Positions 9,866-19,973 are shown, numbered from the stretch's first letter. The stretch is DNA of 64,000 bases from Derxia gummosa DSM 723 (GCF_000482785.1 NZ_AXWS01000007.1:744001-808000), one strand, 5' to 3'. The notes: a model not told the origin generated them from the sequence alone. Program-made: numbers and translations.

Positions 9866-10909
9866 ATGGATATCTCCGAACTGCTGGCTTTTGCGGTCAA
9901 GAACAAGGCTTCCGACCTGCATCTTTCGTCCGGGCTGCCACCGATGATCCGCGTCCATGGCGACGTGCGTCGTATCAACCTGCCGCCGATGGAGCACAAG
10001 GATGTGCACGGCATGGTGTACGACATCATGAACGACTCGCAGCGCAAGTTTTACGAGGAGAACCTGGAGTGCGACTTCTCGTTCGCCATTCCCGGTCTCG
10101 CGCGCTTCCGGGTCAATGCCTTCGTCCAGAACCGCGGCGCCGCCGCCGTCATGCGGACGATTCCCACCAAGATCCTCTCGCTCGAGGATCTGAACGCGCC
10201 CAAGGTCTTCACCGACATCGCGATGCAGCCGCGCGGCATCGTGCTCGTCACCGGCCCGACCGGTTCGGGCAAGAGCACGACACTCGCCGCGATGGTCAAC
10301 CACGTGAACGAAAACGAGTACGGGCACATCCTCACGGTGGAGGACCCGATCGAATTCGTGCACGAGTCGAAGAAGTGCCTGATCAACCAGCGCGAGGTCG
10401 GGCCGCACACGCTCAGCTTCAACAACGCGCTCAAGTCGGCGCTGCGCGAAGACCCCGACATCATCCTGGTGGGCGAATTGCGCGACCTCGAAACCATCCG
10501 CCTCGCGCTGACCGCCGCCGAGACGGGCCACCTGGTGTTCGGCACGCTGCACACGAGTTCGGCCGCCAAGACGATCGACCGGATCATCGACGTGTTCCCG
10601 GCGGCCGAGAAGGACATGGTGCGGTCGATGCTGTCGGAGTCGCTGCGCGCGGTCATCTCGCAGACGCTGCTCAAGACCAAGGACGGCAACGGTCGCGTCG
10701 CGGCGCACGAGATCATGGTCGGCACGCCGGCGATCCGTAACCTGATCCGCGAGGCCAAGGTGGCGCAGATGTACTCGGCCATCCAGACCGGCCAGTCGCT
10801 CGGCATGCAGACGCTCGACCAGAACCTGCTCGACCTCGTGCGGCGCAACGTGATCTCGCCGTCCGAGGCGCGCACCAAGGCGCAGAACAAGGACAACTTC
10901 CCCGGCTGA
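9866..10909 (+). CDS. pilT: Type IV pilus retraction ATPase PilT
   Basis: This 347-residue hexameric ATPase sits at the inner face of the pilus machine and drives pilus depolymerisation, hence twitching motility and DNA uptake. Visible are the N-terminal domain MDISELLAFAVKNKASDLHL, Walker A GPTGSGKST (130-138), the Asp-box/Walker B region with LVGELRDLETI, the HTSSAAKTIDRIID segment and the PilT-specific AIRNLIRE motif near 290. Length matches the family. pilU follows 34 bp downstream, so both are probably on one transcript. Confidence 0.97.
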   Translation: MDISELLAFAVKNKASDLHLSSGLPPMIRVHGDVRRINLPPMEHKDVHGMVYDIMNDSQRKFYEENLECDFSFAIPGLARFRVNAFVQNRGAAAVMRTIPTKILSLEDLNAPKVFTDIAMQPRGIVLVTGPTGSGKSTTLAAMVNHVNENEYGHILTVEDPIEFVHESKKCLINQREVGPHTLSFNNALKSALREDPDIILVGELRDLETIRLALTAAETGHLVFGTLHTSSAAKTIDRIIDVFPAAEKDMVRSMLSESLRAVISQTLLKTKDGNGRVAAHEIMVGTPAIRNLIREAKVAQMYSAIQTGQSLGMQTLDQNLLDLVRRNVISPSEARTKAQNKDNFPG

Positions 10910-10943
10910 CGCGGGCTCACTCCTCGACCTGAAAGAACAAGAG

Positions 10944-12107
10944 ATGGAACGCGAACAGGCCACCAAATTCGTCCACGACCTGCTGCGGCTGCTGGTCACG
11001 AAAAAGGGCTCCGACCTCTTCCTCACCGCCGATTTCCCGCCCGCCTTCAAGATCGACGGGCGCATGCATCCGGTGTCGAACCAGCCGCTGACGGCCCAGC
11101 ACACGATCGAGCTGGCGCGCGCGCTCATGAACGACAAGCAGTCGGCCGAGTTCGAGCAGACGCACGAGTGCAACTTCGCGATCTCGCCGACGGGCATCGG
11201 GCGCTTCCGCGTCAATGCCTTCATCCAGCAGGGCAAGGTCGGGCTGGTATTGCGCGTCATCAACACGCGCATCCCGACCTTCGACGAACTGCAGCTACCC
11301 GACGTGCTGAAGGACGTGGCGATGACCAAGCGCGGGCTGGTCATCATGGTGGGCGCCACGGGCTCGGGCAAAAGCACGACGCTGGCGGCGATGCTGGGCT
11401 GGCGCAACGAGAACAGCTACGGCCACATCATCACGATCGAGGACCCGATCGAGTTCGTGCATCCGCACCGCAACTGCATCGTCACGCAGCGCGAGGTGGG
11501 CGTGGACACCGACAGCTGGGAGGTGGCGCTCAAGAACACGCTGCGTCAGGCGCCCGACGTGGTGCAGATCGGCGAGATCCGCGAGCGCGAGACGATGGAG
11601 CACGCGGTGGCCTTCGCCGAAACGGGCCATCTGTGCCTCGCGACGATGCACGCCAACAGCGCCAACCAGGCGCTCGACCGGATCATCAACTTCTTCCCGG
11701 AAGAGCGGCGCCAGCAGCTGCTCATCGACCTGTCGCTCAACCTGCGCGCGATGGTGTCGCAGCGGCTCATCCCGCTCAAGAACACCAAGGGCCGGGCGGC
11801 GGCGATCGAGGTCATGCTCAACACGCCCTACATCTCCGACCTGATCGCCAAGGGCGAGGTTTCGGAGATCAAGGAGCAGATGAAGAAGGGCCGCGAGCTG
11901 GGCATGAAGACCTTCGACCAGGCGCTGTTCGACCTGTACGAGGAAGGCCGCATCAGCTACGAGGACGCGCTGCGCAATGCCGACTCGGTCAACGATCTGC
12001 GGCTGAACATCAAGCTCAACTCGCGCAGCTCGATGAACCGCGATGTCGGCACCTCGACCGACCATCTCGACCTGATCGCGATGACGCGCAAGGCGAGCGG
12101 CGGCTGA
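10944..12107 (+). CDS. pilU: Type IV pilus retraction ATPase PilU
   Basis: This 387-residue PilT paralogue supports retraction force together with PilT. It has the N-terminal LLRLLVTKKGSDLFLTADFPP segment, Walker A GATGSGKST near residue 137, Walker B region VVQIGEIRERETMEHA, and the long C-terminal tail (VNDLRLNIKLNSR...) that separates PilU from PilT. It directly follows pilT. It converges with the DUF2891 gene; the 90 bp between them contain no clear intrinsic terminator. Confidence 0.95.
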   Translation: MEREQATKFVHDLLRLLVTKKGSDLFLTADFPPAFKIDGRMHPVSNQPLTAQHTIELARALMNDKQSAEFEQTHECNFAISPTGIGRFRVNAFIQQGKVGLVLRVINTRIPTFDELQLPDVLKDVAMTKRGLVIMVGATGSGKSTTLAAMLGWRNENSYGHIITIEDPIEFVHPHRNCIVTQREVGVDTDSWEVALKNTLRQAPDVVQIGEIRERETMEHAVAFAETGHLCLATMHANSANQALDRIINFFPEERRQQLLIDLSLNLRAMVSQRLIPLKNTKGRAAAIEVMLNTPYISDLIAKGEVSEIKEQMKKGRELGMKTFDQALFDLYEEGRISYEDALRNADSVNDLRLNIKLNSRSSMNRDVGTSTDHLDLIAMTRKASGG

Positions 12108-12197
12108 TCGGCGCCGGGCCGGGGCTCGGCGGTCAGGCGACGCGGCCTGCCCAGGCTGTCGTCAGGCGCGACCCCGGCGCCGCCCCGCCGGGACCGC

Positions 12198-13268
12198 TCA
12201 CACGCCCAGGTCCACCACGCGACGCAGCCCGCCCGACGCGAGCCTGGCCGGGTCGACGATCGGTTCGGACAGCGCCAGCAGCCCGAAGCCGGCGCCCCAG
12301 CGCCTGCGCAGACGGCTGTCGGTATCGAGCCGGCGCATCGCCGCATGCAGATGCACCTGGGCCGCGCGGGCGAACAGTTCTGCCTGCGGCCCCACGTCGC
12401 GCGCGAGGCTGCGCAGGCACCAGGCACGCGACATGAGCAGGCCGTCGAGCCGCGCGACACGCGCATCGGGGCCGTCGGCCACATGCGGCGGATGGAGCCA
12501 GAACACGAGGTCGTCGCCGCGCGGGCAGAACTCGCGCCACCAGGCCGCGAATTCGCCACTGCCGCCGTGCAGGCGGCGCATCAACATCGCCTCCATCAGC
12601 CCGGGCGAGAGCACGTCCTCGCCGCCCGGCTCGAAGCGCGCCGGATAGAGCCGGTCGGTGCCGTACCAGGCAAGGCTTCGATCGCGGATGAGCGCCGACA
12701 GCGCGCTGTCGCCGACGGCGCCGGCCCATTCATGCGCGCTCAGCAGTAGGAAGGCGCTGTTGCCCTCGCCGCCTTCCCGCAGCGGCCAGGTGACATGGGC
12801 GAGCCAGCGCTTGAGCCGGTCGGCCAGCTCGTCGGCCAGCGGCGCGAGCGCGTCGTTCCACGGTCGTGCGTAAAGCTTGCTCTGGGCCAGCCGCTGCACT
12901 TCGGTGGCGAGACGAAACATCCAGGCCCAGCCCCAGCCACGGCCGAAGTCGTGGCGCGCCGGATGCCAGAGCGTGGTCAGTTCACCGACGATGTTCCGGG
13001 CGGTCAGGCGGACGTCCAGCCAGGCGTGCATCTCGCGCGCGAGCGGCAAGGCTGGATCGCGCCGCAGCAGGGCGACGAGCAGCCAGTGCATCTGCACGCA
13101 GCTGGCCCAGTCATCGGCGCCGTGGAAGGCCGGATGCAGGCGCGCGGGATCGCGCGGCTCGTCGGCGCCGAGCATGACCAGATCCGACTGCCAGGGAAAA
13201 CGGACCGCGAGATTGTCCAGCGCGATCTGCGCGAACAGCGCCGCGATCTCGGCGCTCAGTGAGTACAT
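12198..13268 (-). CDS. DUF2891 family protein
   Basis: This 356-residue protein matches the DUF2891 pattern: RDPARLHPAFHGADDWASCVQMHWLLVALLR near residues 40-75 and TLWHPARHDFGRGWGWAWMFRL further on. The regular helical, Trp/His-rich sequence suggests an (alpha/alpha)-barrel, but no activity is known for the family. There is no signal peptide. The ATG at 13268 is preferred over the upstream ATG at 13346 because the family N-terminus begins close to it. Its neighbours offer no functional hint. Confidence 0.8.
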   Translation of the reverse strand: MYSLSAEIAALFAQIALDNLAVRFPWQSDLVMLGADEPRDPARLHPAFHGADDWASCVQMHWLLVALLRRDPALPLAREMHAWLDVRLTARNIVGELTTLWHPARHDFGRGWGWAWMFRLATEVQRLAQSKLYARPWNDALAPLADELADRLKRWLAHVTWPLREGGEGNSAFLLLSAHEWAGAVGDSALSALIRDRSLAWYGTDRLYPARFEPGGEDVLSPGLMEAMLMRRLHGGSGEFAAWWREFCPRGDDLVFWLHPPHVADGPDARVARLDGLLMSRAWCLRSLARDVGPQAELFARAAQVHLHAAMRRLDTDSRLRRRWGAGFGLLALSEPIVDPARLASGGLRRVVDLGV

Positions 13269-13377
13269 CGGGAGAATCCAAGGAATTTGACCTAGATTCG
13301 CATGTCCTACCCGACGTCCTTCTGCCGTCCGGCGGGTCGATTCCACCGGACGGACGGCAGGCCACGATGCGAGCGCG

Positions 13378-16146
13378 TCACTGCGGCGGCAGGCTGCCCG
13401 CCACGCCGATCACCAGCCGCTTCAGCTCGATGGACTTGCGCAGCGCCGCGTTCACCTCGTCAAGCGTGATGCCGTCGCGCAGCGTCTGCACGCGGTCGAG
13501 GTAGTCGGGCCGCAGGTCGCGCTCTTCCAGCGACACGAGCACGCCGGCGAGGCTGCCGTCCTGCGCGCGCGACAGCGCCGCCGCCTGCCGGATCGCCGCC
13601 TTGGCGCGTTGCAGTTCCTGCGGCGTGAAGCCGTCGCGGCGGGCGCGCTCGACCTCCTCGTCGAAGGCCTTGCGCACGCGGGCCGTGTTCTGCGGCGCGA
13701 AGATCGCCTGCGCGCCCCAGGTCGCATGCGGCTCGAACTGGCCGCCGGCCATGAAGGCCGCGACGCCGTAGCTCAGCCCCTCCTTCTCGCGGATGCGGTC
13801 CCACAGCCGCGAGCCGTCGCCAGTGCCGAGCATGAAGGTGGCGAGGCGCAGCGCCTGGTATTCGCGGTCGGTCTCGGCCAGCGGCAGTTGCAGCTGGGCC
13901 ATGAGCACGGCGTTCTGCTTGTCCTTCAGGTCGATGCGGAAGTCGGACGGCTGCACGTCGTACACCGGGCGCGACACGCGGCTGTAGGGCGTCGCGCTCT
14001 TCCAGTCGCCGAACAGCTGGCCGAGCTGGGCCTTGAGTTCGGCGCGGTCGAAGTCGCCCACGGCCGCCACCACAGACGACGAGGCGCCGAAGAACTTCTG
14101 GTGGAAGGCGCGCGCGTCGTCGAGCCTGGCGGCCTTGAGTTCGGCGAGGCTTTCGTCGGTGCTCATCGCGTAGCGCACATCGCCCTTGGGATAGGGATTG
14201 CCTTCGCGCTCCAGCCGCTCGCTCAGGCGCGCCTCGGGGTCGTTGCGCGCGGCTTCGAGGCCGGCGATGGCGGCGCCGCGCGCCTGATCGAATTCGGCCT
14301 GGTCGAAGCGCGGGCTGCGCAGCACCTCGGCCGCGAGCGCGAGCGCCGGTTGCAGGTTGGCGCGCTCGACCTGGAGCGTGAACACCGCGCCCTCGCTCGT
14401 CGCCGACACCTTCCAGCTCGCCTTGAGCTTCTCGAACTCGGCGGCGAGCTGCTCGCGCGTGAGCCGCGCCGTGCCGCGCCCGAGCAGCATGCCGAGCGTC
14501 GCGGCCGGCACGTCCTGGCCGAACAGCGATTTCTCGTCGCCGAAGCGCAGGCCGATCGTCACCACCGCCTTCTGGCCGCGCGTGCGCTTGTCGAGCAGCG
14601 CGAGCTTCATCGGCGCGCCGTCGCCCACGGCGATCGTCGTGAACTCGGTGCGCGCGCCGATGTTGGCCGGGCTCGGGTCGAAGGCCTCGCCGGCCGCCAC
14701 GCCCGCGTCGCCCTTGTAGTCCTTGAGTTCGGCGGCCACGTCCACGCGCGCGGGCGCCGGCGCGCGCTGCGGCTCGGTCGTGGGCACGAACTGGCCGAGG
14801 GTACGGTTGCTCTGCACGAAGTACTGCTCGGCCACGCGCTGCACGTCGACGAGCTTCGCGTTGCGGATGCCGTCGCGGCGCCAGAAGGCGAGCCGCCAGT
14901 CGCCCAGCGCGACGAATTCCGACAGCTCGACGCCCACGCGCTCGGGGTCGGCCGTCAGCCGCTCGAAGCTGCGCAGCCACTGGTTGCGCGCGCGCTCCAG
15001 TTCCTCGGCGGTGAAGGGCTGGCTGCGCACGCCCTCGATGGTGGCGAGCAGCGCGTCGCGCGCGGCCTCGGGCTTCTGGTCGCTCTTGAGCGTGGCCGAG
15101 AACAGCGCATAGCCCGGCTCGGCCAGCGAATACACGCCCTCGTCGGTCTCGGCCGCGAGGTCGGTCTCGACCAGCGCGCGGTGCAGCCGCAGGCTCGGGC
15201 CGCCGAGGATGGTCGCGGCCAGTTCCACCGCCGCGAAGTCGGGCGAGCTGCCCGCCGGCACGTGGTAGCCGGCCATGAGGATGGGCGTGTCGCCGGCTCG
15301 GCGCAGGGTCACGCTGCGTTCGCCGTCCTGCGTCGGGTCGAGCGTCCAGGTCGGCTCCAGCGTGCGCTTCGGCTTCGGAATCACGCCGAAGCTGCGCGAG
15401 ATGCGCGCGAGCGTGCGGGCGCTGTCGAACTTGCCGCTGACGATGAGCGTGGCGTTGTCGGGCTGGTAGTAGCGCCGGTAGAAGCCTTGCAGGTGCGGGA
15501 TGTTGACGTTCTCGACATCGGCCCGCGCGCCGATCGTGCTCTTGCCGTAGTTGTGCCAGTCGTAGGCGGTGGACAGCACCTTCTCTTCGAGGATGTTGGC
15601 GGGGCTGTTCTCGCCCATCTCCATCTCGTTGCGCACGACGGTCATCTCGCTGTCGAGGTCGCGCTTGGCGATGAAGCTGTTGACCAGCGCGTCGCTCAGC
15701 CAGCCGAGATACCAGTCGAGGTTGCCGTCGTCGGCCGCGAAGCTCGCGAAGTAGTTGGTGCGGTCGAACCAGGTGGAGCCGTTGTAGCGCATGCCGCGCT
15801 TGATGAATTCGGCGCCGGGGTTGGCGTAGTGCGTCGAGCCCTTGAACATCAGGTGTTCGAGCAGATGGGCCATGCCGGTTTCGCCATAGCTCTCGTTGCG
15901 CGAGCCGACCCGGATCGTGAGGTTGACCGTGGTCGTCGGCTTGGACGCGTCGGGCATCAGCAGCACCTGCAGGCCGTTGGGCAGCCGGTATTCGGTGATG
16001 CCTTCGAGGCTGCGGACCTGGGTGGCGCCGGGCACGGTCTGGCCGGCGGCGAAGGCCGGCGCGGGCGCGAGGCCCAGTGCCGGAACCAGACTGACGGCGA
16101 CTGCAAGCGCGATCACGCGCAGTCGCGGGGCGGGACGAAAGCTCAC
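13378..16146 (-). CDS. Periplasmic M16 family zinc metallopeptidase (pitrilysin/insulinase type)
   Basis: The protein has 922 residues, with a signal peptide at ~1-33 ending AFA. It contains two tandem M16 halves. The first carries the inverted zinc motif H94-L-L-E97-H98 (GMAHLLEHLMFKGS), with the further acidic ligand expected in the VRNEMEMGE segment. The second half, from ~residue 480, is the inactive partner: it lacks the HxxEH signature and keeps the C-terminal substrate-cradling fold. Enzymes of this type degrade peptides in the periplasm. It is divergent from argJ across 174 bp. Confidence 0.92.
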   Translation of the reverse strand: MSFRPAPRLRVIALAVAVSLVPALGLAPAPAFAAGQTVPGATQVRSLEGITEYRLPNGLQVLLMPDASKPTTTVNLTIRVGSRNESYGETGMAHLLEHLMFKGSTHYANPGAEFIKRGMRYNGSTWFDRTNYFASFAADDGNLDWYLGWLSDALVNSFIAKRDLDSEMTVVRNEMEMGENSPANILEEKVLSTAYDWHNYGKSTIGARADVENVNIPHLQGFYRRYYQPDNATLIVSGKFDSARTLARISRSFGVIPKPKRTLEPTWTLDPTQDGERSVTLRRAGDTPILMAGYHVPAGSSPDFAAVELAATILGGPSLRLHRALVETDLAAETDEGVYSLAEPGYALFSATLKSDQKPEAARDALLATIEGVRSQPFTAEELERARNQWLRSFERLTADPERVGVELSEFVALGDWRLAFWRRDGIRNAKLVDVQRVAEQYFVQSNRTLGQFVPTTEPQRAPAPARVDVAAELKDYKGDAGVAAGEAFDPSPANIGARTEFTTIAVGDGAPMKLALLDKRTRGQKAVVTIGLRFGDEKSLFGQDVPAATLGMLLGRGTARLTREQLAAEFEKLKASWKVSATSEGAVFTLQVERANLQPALALAAEVLRSPRFDQAEFDQARGAAIAGLEAARNDPEARLSERLEREGNPYPKGDVRYAMSTDESLAELKAARLDDARAFHQKFFGASSSVVAAVGDFDRAELKAQLGQLFGDWKSATPYSRVSRPVYDVQPSDFRIDLKDKQNAVLMAQLQLPLAETDREYQALRLATFMLGTGDGSRLWDRIREKEGLSYGVAAFMAGGQFEPHATWGAQAIFAPQNTARVRKAFDEEVERARRDGFTPQELQRAKAAIRQAAALSRAQDGSLAGVLVSLEERDLRPDYLDRVQTLRDGITLDEVNAALRKSIELKRLVIGVAGSLPPQ

Positions 16147-16218
16147 TCAACCTCCGGGCTTGTAGGACGCGGGCGATGGTAAGCCGCGCAAGCTGTCAGT
16201 CCGACACAGGCCGCTCGG

Positions 16219-16224
16219 TACAAT
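16219..16224 (+). promoter_or_regulatory. Possible -10 element for argJ
   Basis: TACAAT lies 97 bp before the argJ ATG in the divergent argJ/M16 intergenic region. No good -35 hexamer is seen at 16-18 bp spacing, so this is tentative. Confidence 0.3.
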
Positions 16225-16320
16225 CGTTTCGAGATATTCCCCGCAGTTCGATGCCGTTCGGCGCCTGATGGCGATGGCCGGCGCGCCCCTCTCCGCACAC
16301 CCCACACACCCCGCACCGCG

Positions 16321-17547
16321 ATGCCCGTCAACCTGCCCTATCCCAAGTCTGAAGACCTCCTGCCCGTTGCCGGCTTCGCGCTCGGCCATGCCGAGGCCGG
16401 CATCAAGAAGCCGGGCCGCCGCGACCTGCTCGTGATGCGCTTCGACACCGGCGCGAGCGTCGCCGGCGTGTTCACCACCAACCGCTTCTGCGCGGCGCCG
16501 GTCACGGTCAGCAAGCGCAATCTGGCCGCCGGCAGGATCGGCGCGCTCGTCGTCAACACCGGCAACGCCAACGCCGGCACCGGCGCGCCCGGCATGGCCA
16601 ACGCCGAGCGCATGTGCGCCGCGACCGCCGCGCTGCTCGGCCTCGACGCCGCCCAGGTGCTGCCGTTCTCGACCGGCGTCATCCTCGAACCGCTGCCGAT
16701 CGAGAAGATCGAAGCCGCCCTGCCCGCCGCCGTCGGCGCGCTGGCCGAGGACAACTGGTTCAACGCCGCCCACGCGATCATGACCACCGACACCCAGCCC
16801 AAGGCGATGTCGCTGCAGGGCACGGTGGGCGGCGCGGCCATCACGATCACCGGCATCAGCAAGGGCGCCGGCATGATCAAGCCCAACATGGCGACGATGC
16901 TCGGCTACATCGCGACCGACGCGGCCGTTGCCCAGCCGCTGCTCCAGTCGCTCGTGAGCGAGATCGCCGACGCCTCGTTCAACGCCATCACCATCGACGG
17001 CGACACCTCCACCAACGACTCTTTCATCGTCGTGGCGACCGGCAAGGCCGCGATGGCGCCGATCGAGAGCGCCGACGACGCGCGCTACGCCGAGTTCCGC
17101 GCGCTGCTGCTGACGGTCGCCGTCAAGCTGGCCCAGGCCATCGTGCGCGACGGCGAGGGCGCGACCAAGTTCATCACCATCGCCGTCGAGCAGGGCGCGA
17201 GCCGCGAGGAGTGCCGCAAGGTCGGCTATGCGATCGCGCATTCGCCGCTGGTGAAGACCGCCTTCTTCGCGAGCGACCCCAACCTCGGCCGCCTGCTCGC
17301 CGCGATCGGCTATGCCGGCATCACCGACCTCGACGTGAGCAAGGTCGAGCTCTACCTCGACGACGTGCATGTGGCGACCGAAGGCGGCCGCCACCCGGCC
17401 TACCAGGAAGCCGACGGCCAGCGCGTCATGCAGCAGAGCGAGATCACGGTACGCGTCGTGCTTGCACGCGGCGACGCCGCCGCGACGGTCTATACCTGCG
17501 ACCTGTCGCACGACTACGTGAGCATCAACGCCGACTACCGGAGCTGA
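16321..17547 (+). CDS. argJ: Bifunctional glutamate N-acetyltransferase / amino-acid acetyltransferase ArgJ
   Basis: This 408-residue enzyme transfers acetyl from N-acetylornithine to glutamate, and may use acetyl-CoA, in the cyclic arginine pathway. The precursor self-cleaves at the Ala-Thr bond in [10 protein letters not shown] (A191/T192), and Thr192 becomes the nucleophile. [23 protein letters not shown] and the C-terminal [10 protein letters not shown] are all typical. Length is normal. It is the first of three plus-strand genes (argJ, DUF815 ATPase, Nudix fusion) spaced closely enough to form an operon. Confidence 0.97.
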   Translation: MPVNLPYPKSEDLLPVAGFALGHAEAGIKKPGRRDLLVMRFDTGASVAGVFTTNRFCAAPVTVSKRNLAAGRIGALVVNTGNANAGTGAPGMANAERMCAATAALLGLDAAQVLPFSTGVILEPLPIEKIEAALPAAVGALAEDNWFNAAHAIMTTDTQPKAMSLQGTVGGAAITITGISKGAGMIKPNMATMLGYIATDAAVAQPLLQSLVSEIADASFNAITIDGDTSTNDSFIVVATGKAAMAPIESADDARYAEFRALLLTVAVKLAQAIVRDGEGATKFITIAVEQGASREECRKVGYAIAHSPLVKTAFFASDPNLGRLLAAIGYAGITDLDVSKVELYLDDVHVATEGGRHPAYQEADGQRVMQQSEITVRVVLARGDAAATVYTCDLSHDYVSINADYRS

Positions 17548-17612
17548 TCCGGCCCTTCGTGGCCGGACCCGCCCCGGCCGCCGCCCAACCGCGACCGGCC
17601 CCGCGCCGGACC

Positions 17613-18602
17613 ATGATGGACAGACTCGATTCCACCCTCGAACGCTTCGAACGCCTGCTCGCGCGGGCCGAAGCACTGCTGCCGCCCGCCCAGCGCGAGC
17701 CCGACTGGACCGCGATCGCCTGGCGCTGGCGCGTGCCGCGCACCACCGGCCGCGGCCAGCTCGATGCCGTGCGCCATGCCTCGACGATCACGCTCGACAG
17801 CCTGCGCAACGTCGATCGCCAGAAGGCGCTGATCGCGCAGAACACGCGCCAGTTCGTCGCCGGCCTGCCGGCCAACAACGTGCTGCTCACGGGCGCGCGC
17901 GGCACCGGCAAGAGCTCGCTCGTGAAGGCGGTGCTCAACGAGTTCTCGGGCCAGGGCTTGAGGCTGATCGAGGTGGACAAGGCCGATCTGCACGACCTGC
18001 CCGACATCGTCGATCTGGTCGCCGGCCGGCCCGAGCGCTTTCTGGTGTTCTGCGACGACCTGAGCTTCGAGGACGGCGAGGCCGGCTACAAGGCGCTCAA
18101 GGTCGCGCTCGACGGCAGCATCGCGGCACAGACCGACAACGTGCTCATCTACGCCACGTCCAACCGCCGCCACCTGCTGCCCGAACGCATGGCCGACAAC
18201 GCCGGCTACAAGCATGACGACGAGGGCGAGCTGCACCCGGGCGAGGTGGTGGAAGAGAAGATCTCGCTGTCGGAGCGCTTTGGCCTCTGGGTGAGCTTCC
18301 ACAGCTTCCGCCAGGGCGACTACCTCGACATCGCGCGCCATTGGCTCACGCAGCTCGGCGGCGAATGGAATGCCGAGGTCGAGCGCGAGGCGCTGCAATT
18401 CGCGCTCGGTCGCGGTTCGCGCTCGGGCCGCGTGGCCTGGCAGTTCGCGCGCGACCGCGCCGGGCGCGACCGGCTCGGCATGGTCGAGGCGATGGCCGCG
18501 CTCGCCGCGAAGCAGGCCGATCCCGAGGCGCTCGCCGCGCGCGCGCTCGCGCTCAGCGGCGATGCGCTCACCGACATCCCGGCCGGGGAGGACGAGCTGT
18601 GA
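17613..18602 (+). CDS. DUF815 family AAA-type ATP-binding protein
   Basis: The protein has 329 residues. Walker A GARGTGKSS lies near residue 92, a Walker B-like FLVFCDDLSFE near 145, and a sensor-like LIYATSNRRHLLPERM further on, which fits the DUF815 AAA family. The precise function is unknown. The ATG at 17613 opens MMDRLDSTLERFERLLARAE; the ATG at 17616 is an alternative. The gene lies 65 bp after argJ, and its TGA overlaps the GTG start of the Nudix fusion (GTGA), indicating translational coupling, as in many Betaproteobacteria. Confidence 0.9.
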   Translation: MMDRLDSTLERFERLLARAEALLPPAQREPDWTAIAWRWRVPRTTGRGQLDAVRHASTITLDSLRNVDRQKALIAQNTRQFVAGLPANNVLLTGARGTGKSSLVKAVLNEFSGQGLRLIEVDKADLHDLPDIVDLVAGRPERFLVFCDDLSFEDGEAGYKALKVALDGSIAAQTDNVLIYATSNRRHLLPERMADNAGYKHDDEGELHPGEVVEEKISLSERFGLWVSFHSFRQGDYLDIARHWLTQLGGEWNAEVEREALQFALGRGSRSGRVAWQFARDRAGRDRLGMVEAMAALAAKQADPEALAARALALSGDALTDIPAGEDEL

Positions 18603-19747
18603 TACGCCCCTGCAAACGCTTGCAATCTCCCGACACCGGCCCGACCGGGGATGCCGCGCCCGCCGGTGGCACGGCCTCCGCGTCGGACGTGAACCCGTCC
18701 GCCGTCGGCGCAACGCCCGAACCCTCGACCCACACGCCCGCCGCGCCGAACGCGCCGCGCCGCATCGTCGAGGTGGCTGTCGGCGTGCTGCTGCGCGAGG
18801 ACGGGCGTTTCATGCTCGGCTCGCGTCCGGCCGGCAAGCCCTATTCCGGCTACTGGGAGTTCCCGGGCGGCAAGCTCGAAGCCGGCGAAAGCGTGGCCGA
18901 GGCGCTCGCGCGCGAGCTGGAGGAAGAGGTCGGCATCACGATCGACGCCCACGATCCGCATGCGGTGCGGCCGTGGTGCACGATCGAGCACGTCTATCCG
19001 CATGCGCATGTGCGGCTGCATTTCATGCGCGTGGTGTCCTGGACCGGCGAGCCGATCGGCCGCGAGAATCAGACGCTGCGCTGGGTCGCGCTGCACGAGG
19101 CGGCGCCCGCGCCGCTGCTGCCGGCCGCCCTGCCCTGCCTGCACTGGCTGGAGCTGCCGCCCGTGCTCGCGCTGACACAGGCGGGCGCACTCGGCATCGG
19201 CGGCTTCCTGTCGAAGCTCAATGCGGCGCTCGCGCGTGGCCTGCGCTTCGTCGAGCTGCGCGAGCCCGGCATGGCCGGCGACGACTTCCTGCGCCTGTTC
19301 GACGCGACGCTCGAACGCACCCGCGCGGCGGGCGCGAAGCTGGTCGTGCATTCGTCGCACGGCATGGCCTTCGCGGCACGCGCCGACGGCGTGCATCTGA
19401 CGGCCGCCGACTTCGCCGCGCTCGATTCGCGGCCGGATCTGCCGCTCGTGGGTGCCTCGGTGCATTCGCGCGCCGAGATCGATCGCGCGGCGGCGCTGGG
19501 CCTCGATTACGTGGTGCTCGGCAACGTGCTCGACACGCCGAGCCATCCGGGCCGACCGGGTCTGGGCTGGGAGCGGTTCAACGCGCTCGCGCTCGACGCC
19601 GGCCTGCCGGTGTACGCGATCGGCGGGCTGGATTCGTCGATGGTCGAGCCGGCGCAGACGGCGGGCGCGCACGGCGTGGCGCTGATGCGCGGCGCCTGGA
19701 CCGACGACGCGCGCTTCCCCGAGCTGGTGGCGCGGCTGGAGGGCTGA
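18599..19747 (+). CDS. Fusion: MutT-like Nudix hydrolase with thiamine-phosphate-synthase-like domain
   Basis: The protein has 382 residues. After ~55 disordered Pro/Ala-rich residues, a MutT-type Nudix domain carries a complete Nudix box (GGKLEAGESVAEALARELEE, continuing EVGI; ~89-112), suggesting removal of 8-oxo-dGTP or similar oxidised nucleotides. Residues ~185-380 form a ThiE/TenI-like TIM barrel (FVELREPGM, VHSSHGMAFAARADGVHL, GLDYVVLGNVLDTPSHPG, YAIGGLDSSM). The GTG start at 18599 overlaps the previous stop codon. The fusion is known in Betaproteobacteria; whether the barrel acts in thiamine synthesis is uncertain. Confidence 0.88.
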   Translation: MIRPCKRLQSPDTGPTGDAAPAGGTASASDVNPSAVGATPEPSTHTPAAPNAPRRIVEVAVGVLLREDGRFMLGSRPAGKPYSGYWEFPGGKLEAGESVAEALARELEEEVGITIDAHDPHAVRPWCTIEHVYPHAHVRLHFMRVVSWTGEPIGRENQTLRWVALHEAAPAPLLPAALPCLHWLELPPVLALTQAGALGIGGFLSKLNAALARGLRFVELREPGMAGDDFLRLFDATLERTRAAGAKLVVHSSHGMAFAARADGVHLTAADFAALDSRPDLPLVGASVHSRAEIDRAAALGLDYVVLGNVLDTPSHPGRPGLGWERFNALALDAGLPVYAIGGLDSSMVEPAQTAGAHGVALMRGAWTDDARFPELVARLEG

Positions 19748-19784
19748 GGCGGCGAGACTGCAAGGACGTCATGCCGCGTACGCC

Positions 19785-19973
19785 TCAGTCGCCGCCCTTC
19801 TCGCCGGGCGAGGAGGTGTCGTCGAGTGGCGCGCCCGGGATGACGTAGCGGTCGCTGGCCCAGGCGCCGAGGTCGAGCTTCTTGCAGCGCTCGGAGCAGA
19901 ACGGGCGCCAGCGCGAGGCCTCGGTCCAGGGCACGGGGCGGCCGCAGGCCGGGCATTTCACTTCGGTAGTCAT
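19785..19973 (-). CDS. yacG: DNA gyrase inhibitor YacG
   Basis: This 62-residue zinc-binding protein has four ligand cysteines at C7, C10, C26 and C30 (CPAC...FCSERCK), followed by the family signature KKLDLGAWASDRYVIPG. It binds GyrB and inhibits gyrase. It is the last gene of the pilB-pilC-pilD-coaE-zapD-yacG run and lies 13 bp after zapD. Confidence 0.95.
   Translation of the reverse strand: MTTEVKCPACGRPVPWTEASRWRPFCSERCKKLDLGAWASDRYVIPGAPLDDTSSPGEKGGD

Noticed and set aside
13609-16182. 857-codon frame opposite the M16 peptidase
   Set aside because: Composition typical of the antisense of high-GC genes, while the opposite strand has a signal peptide and an HLLEH zinc motif.
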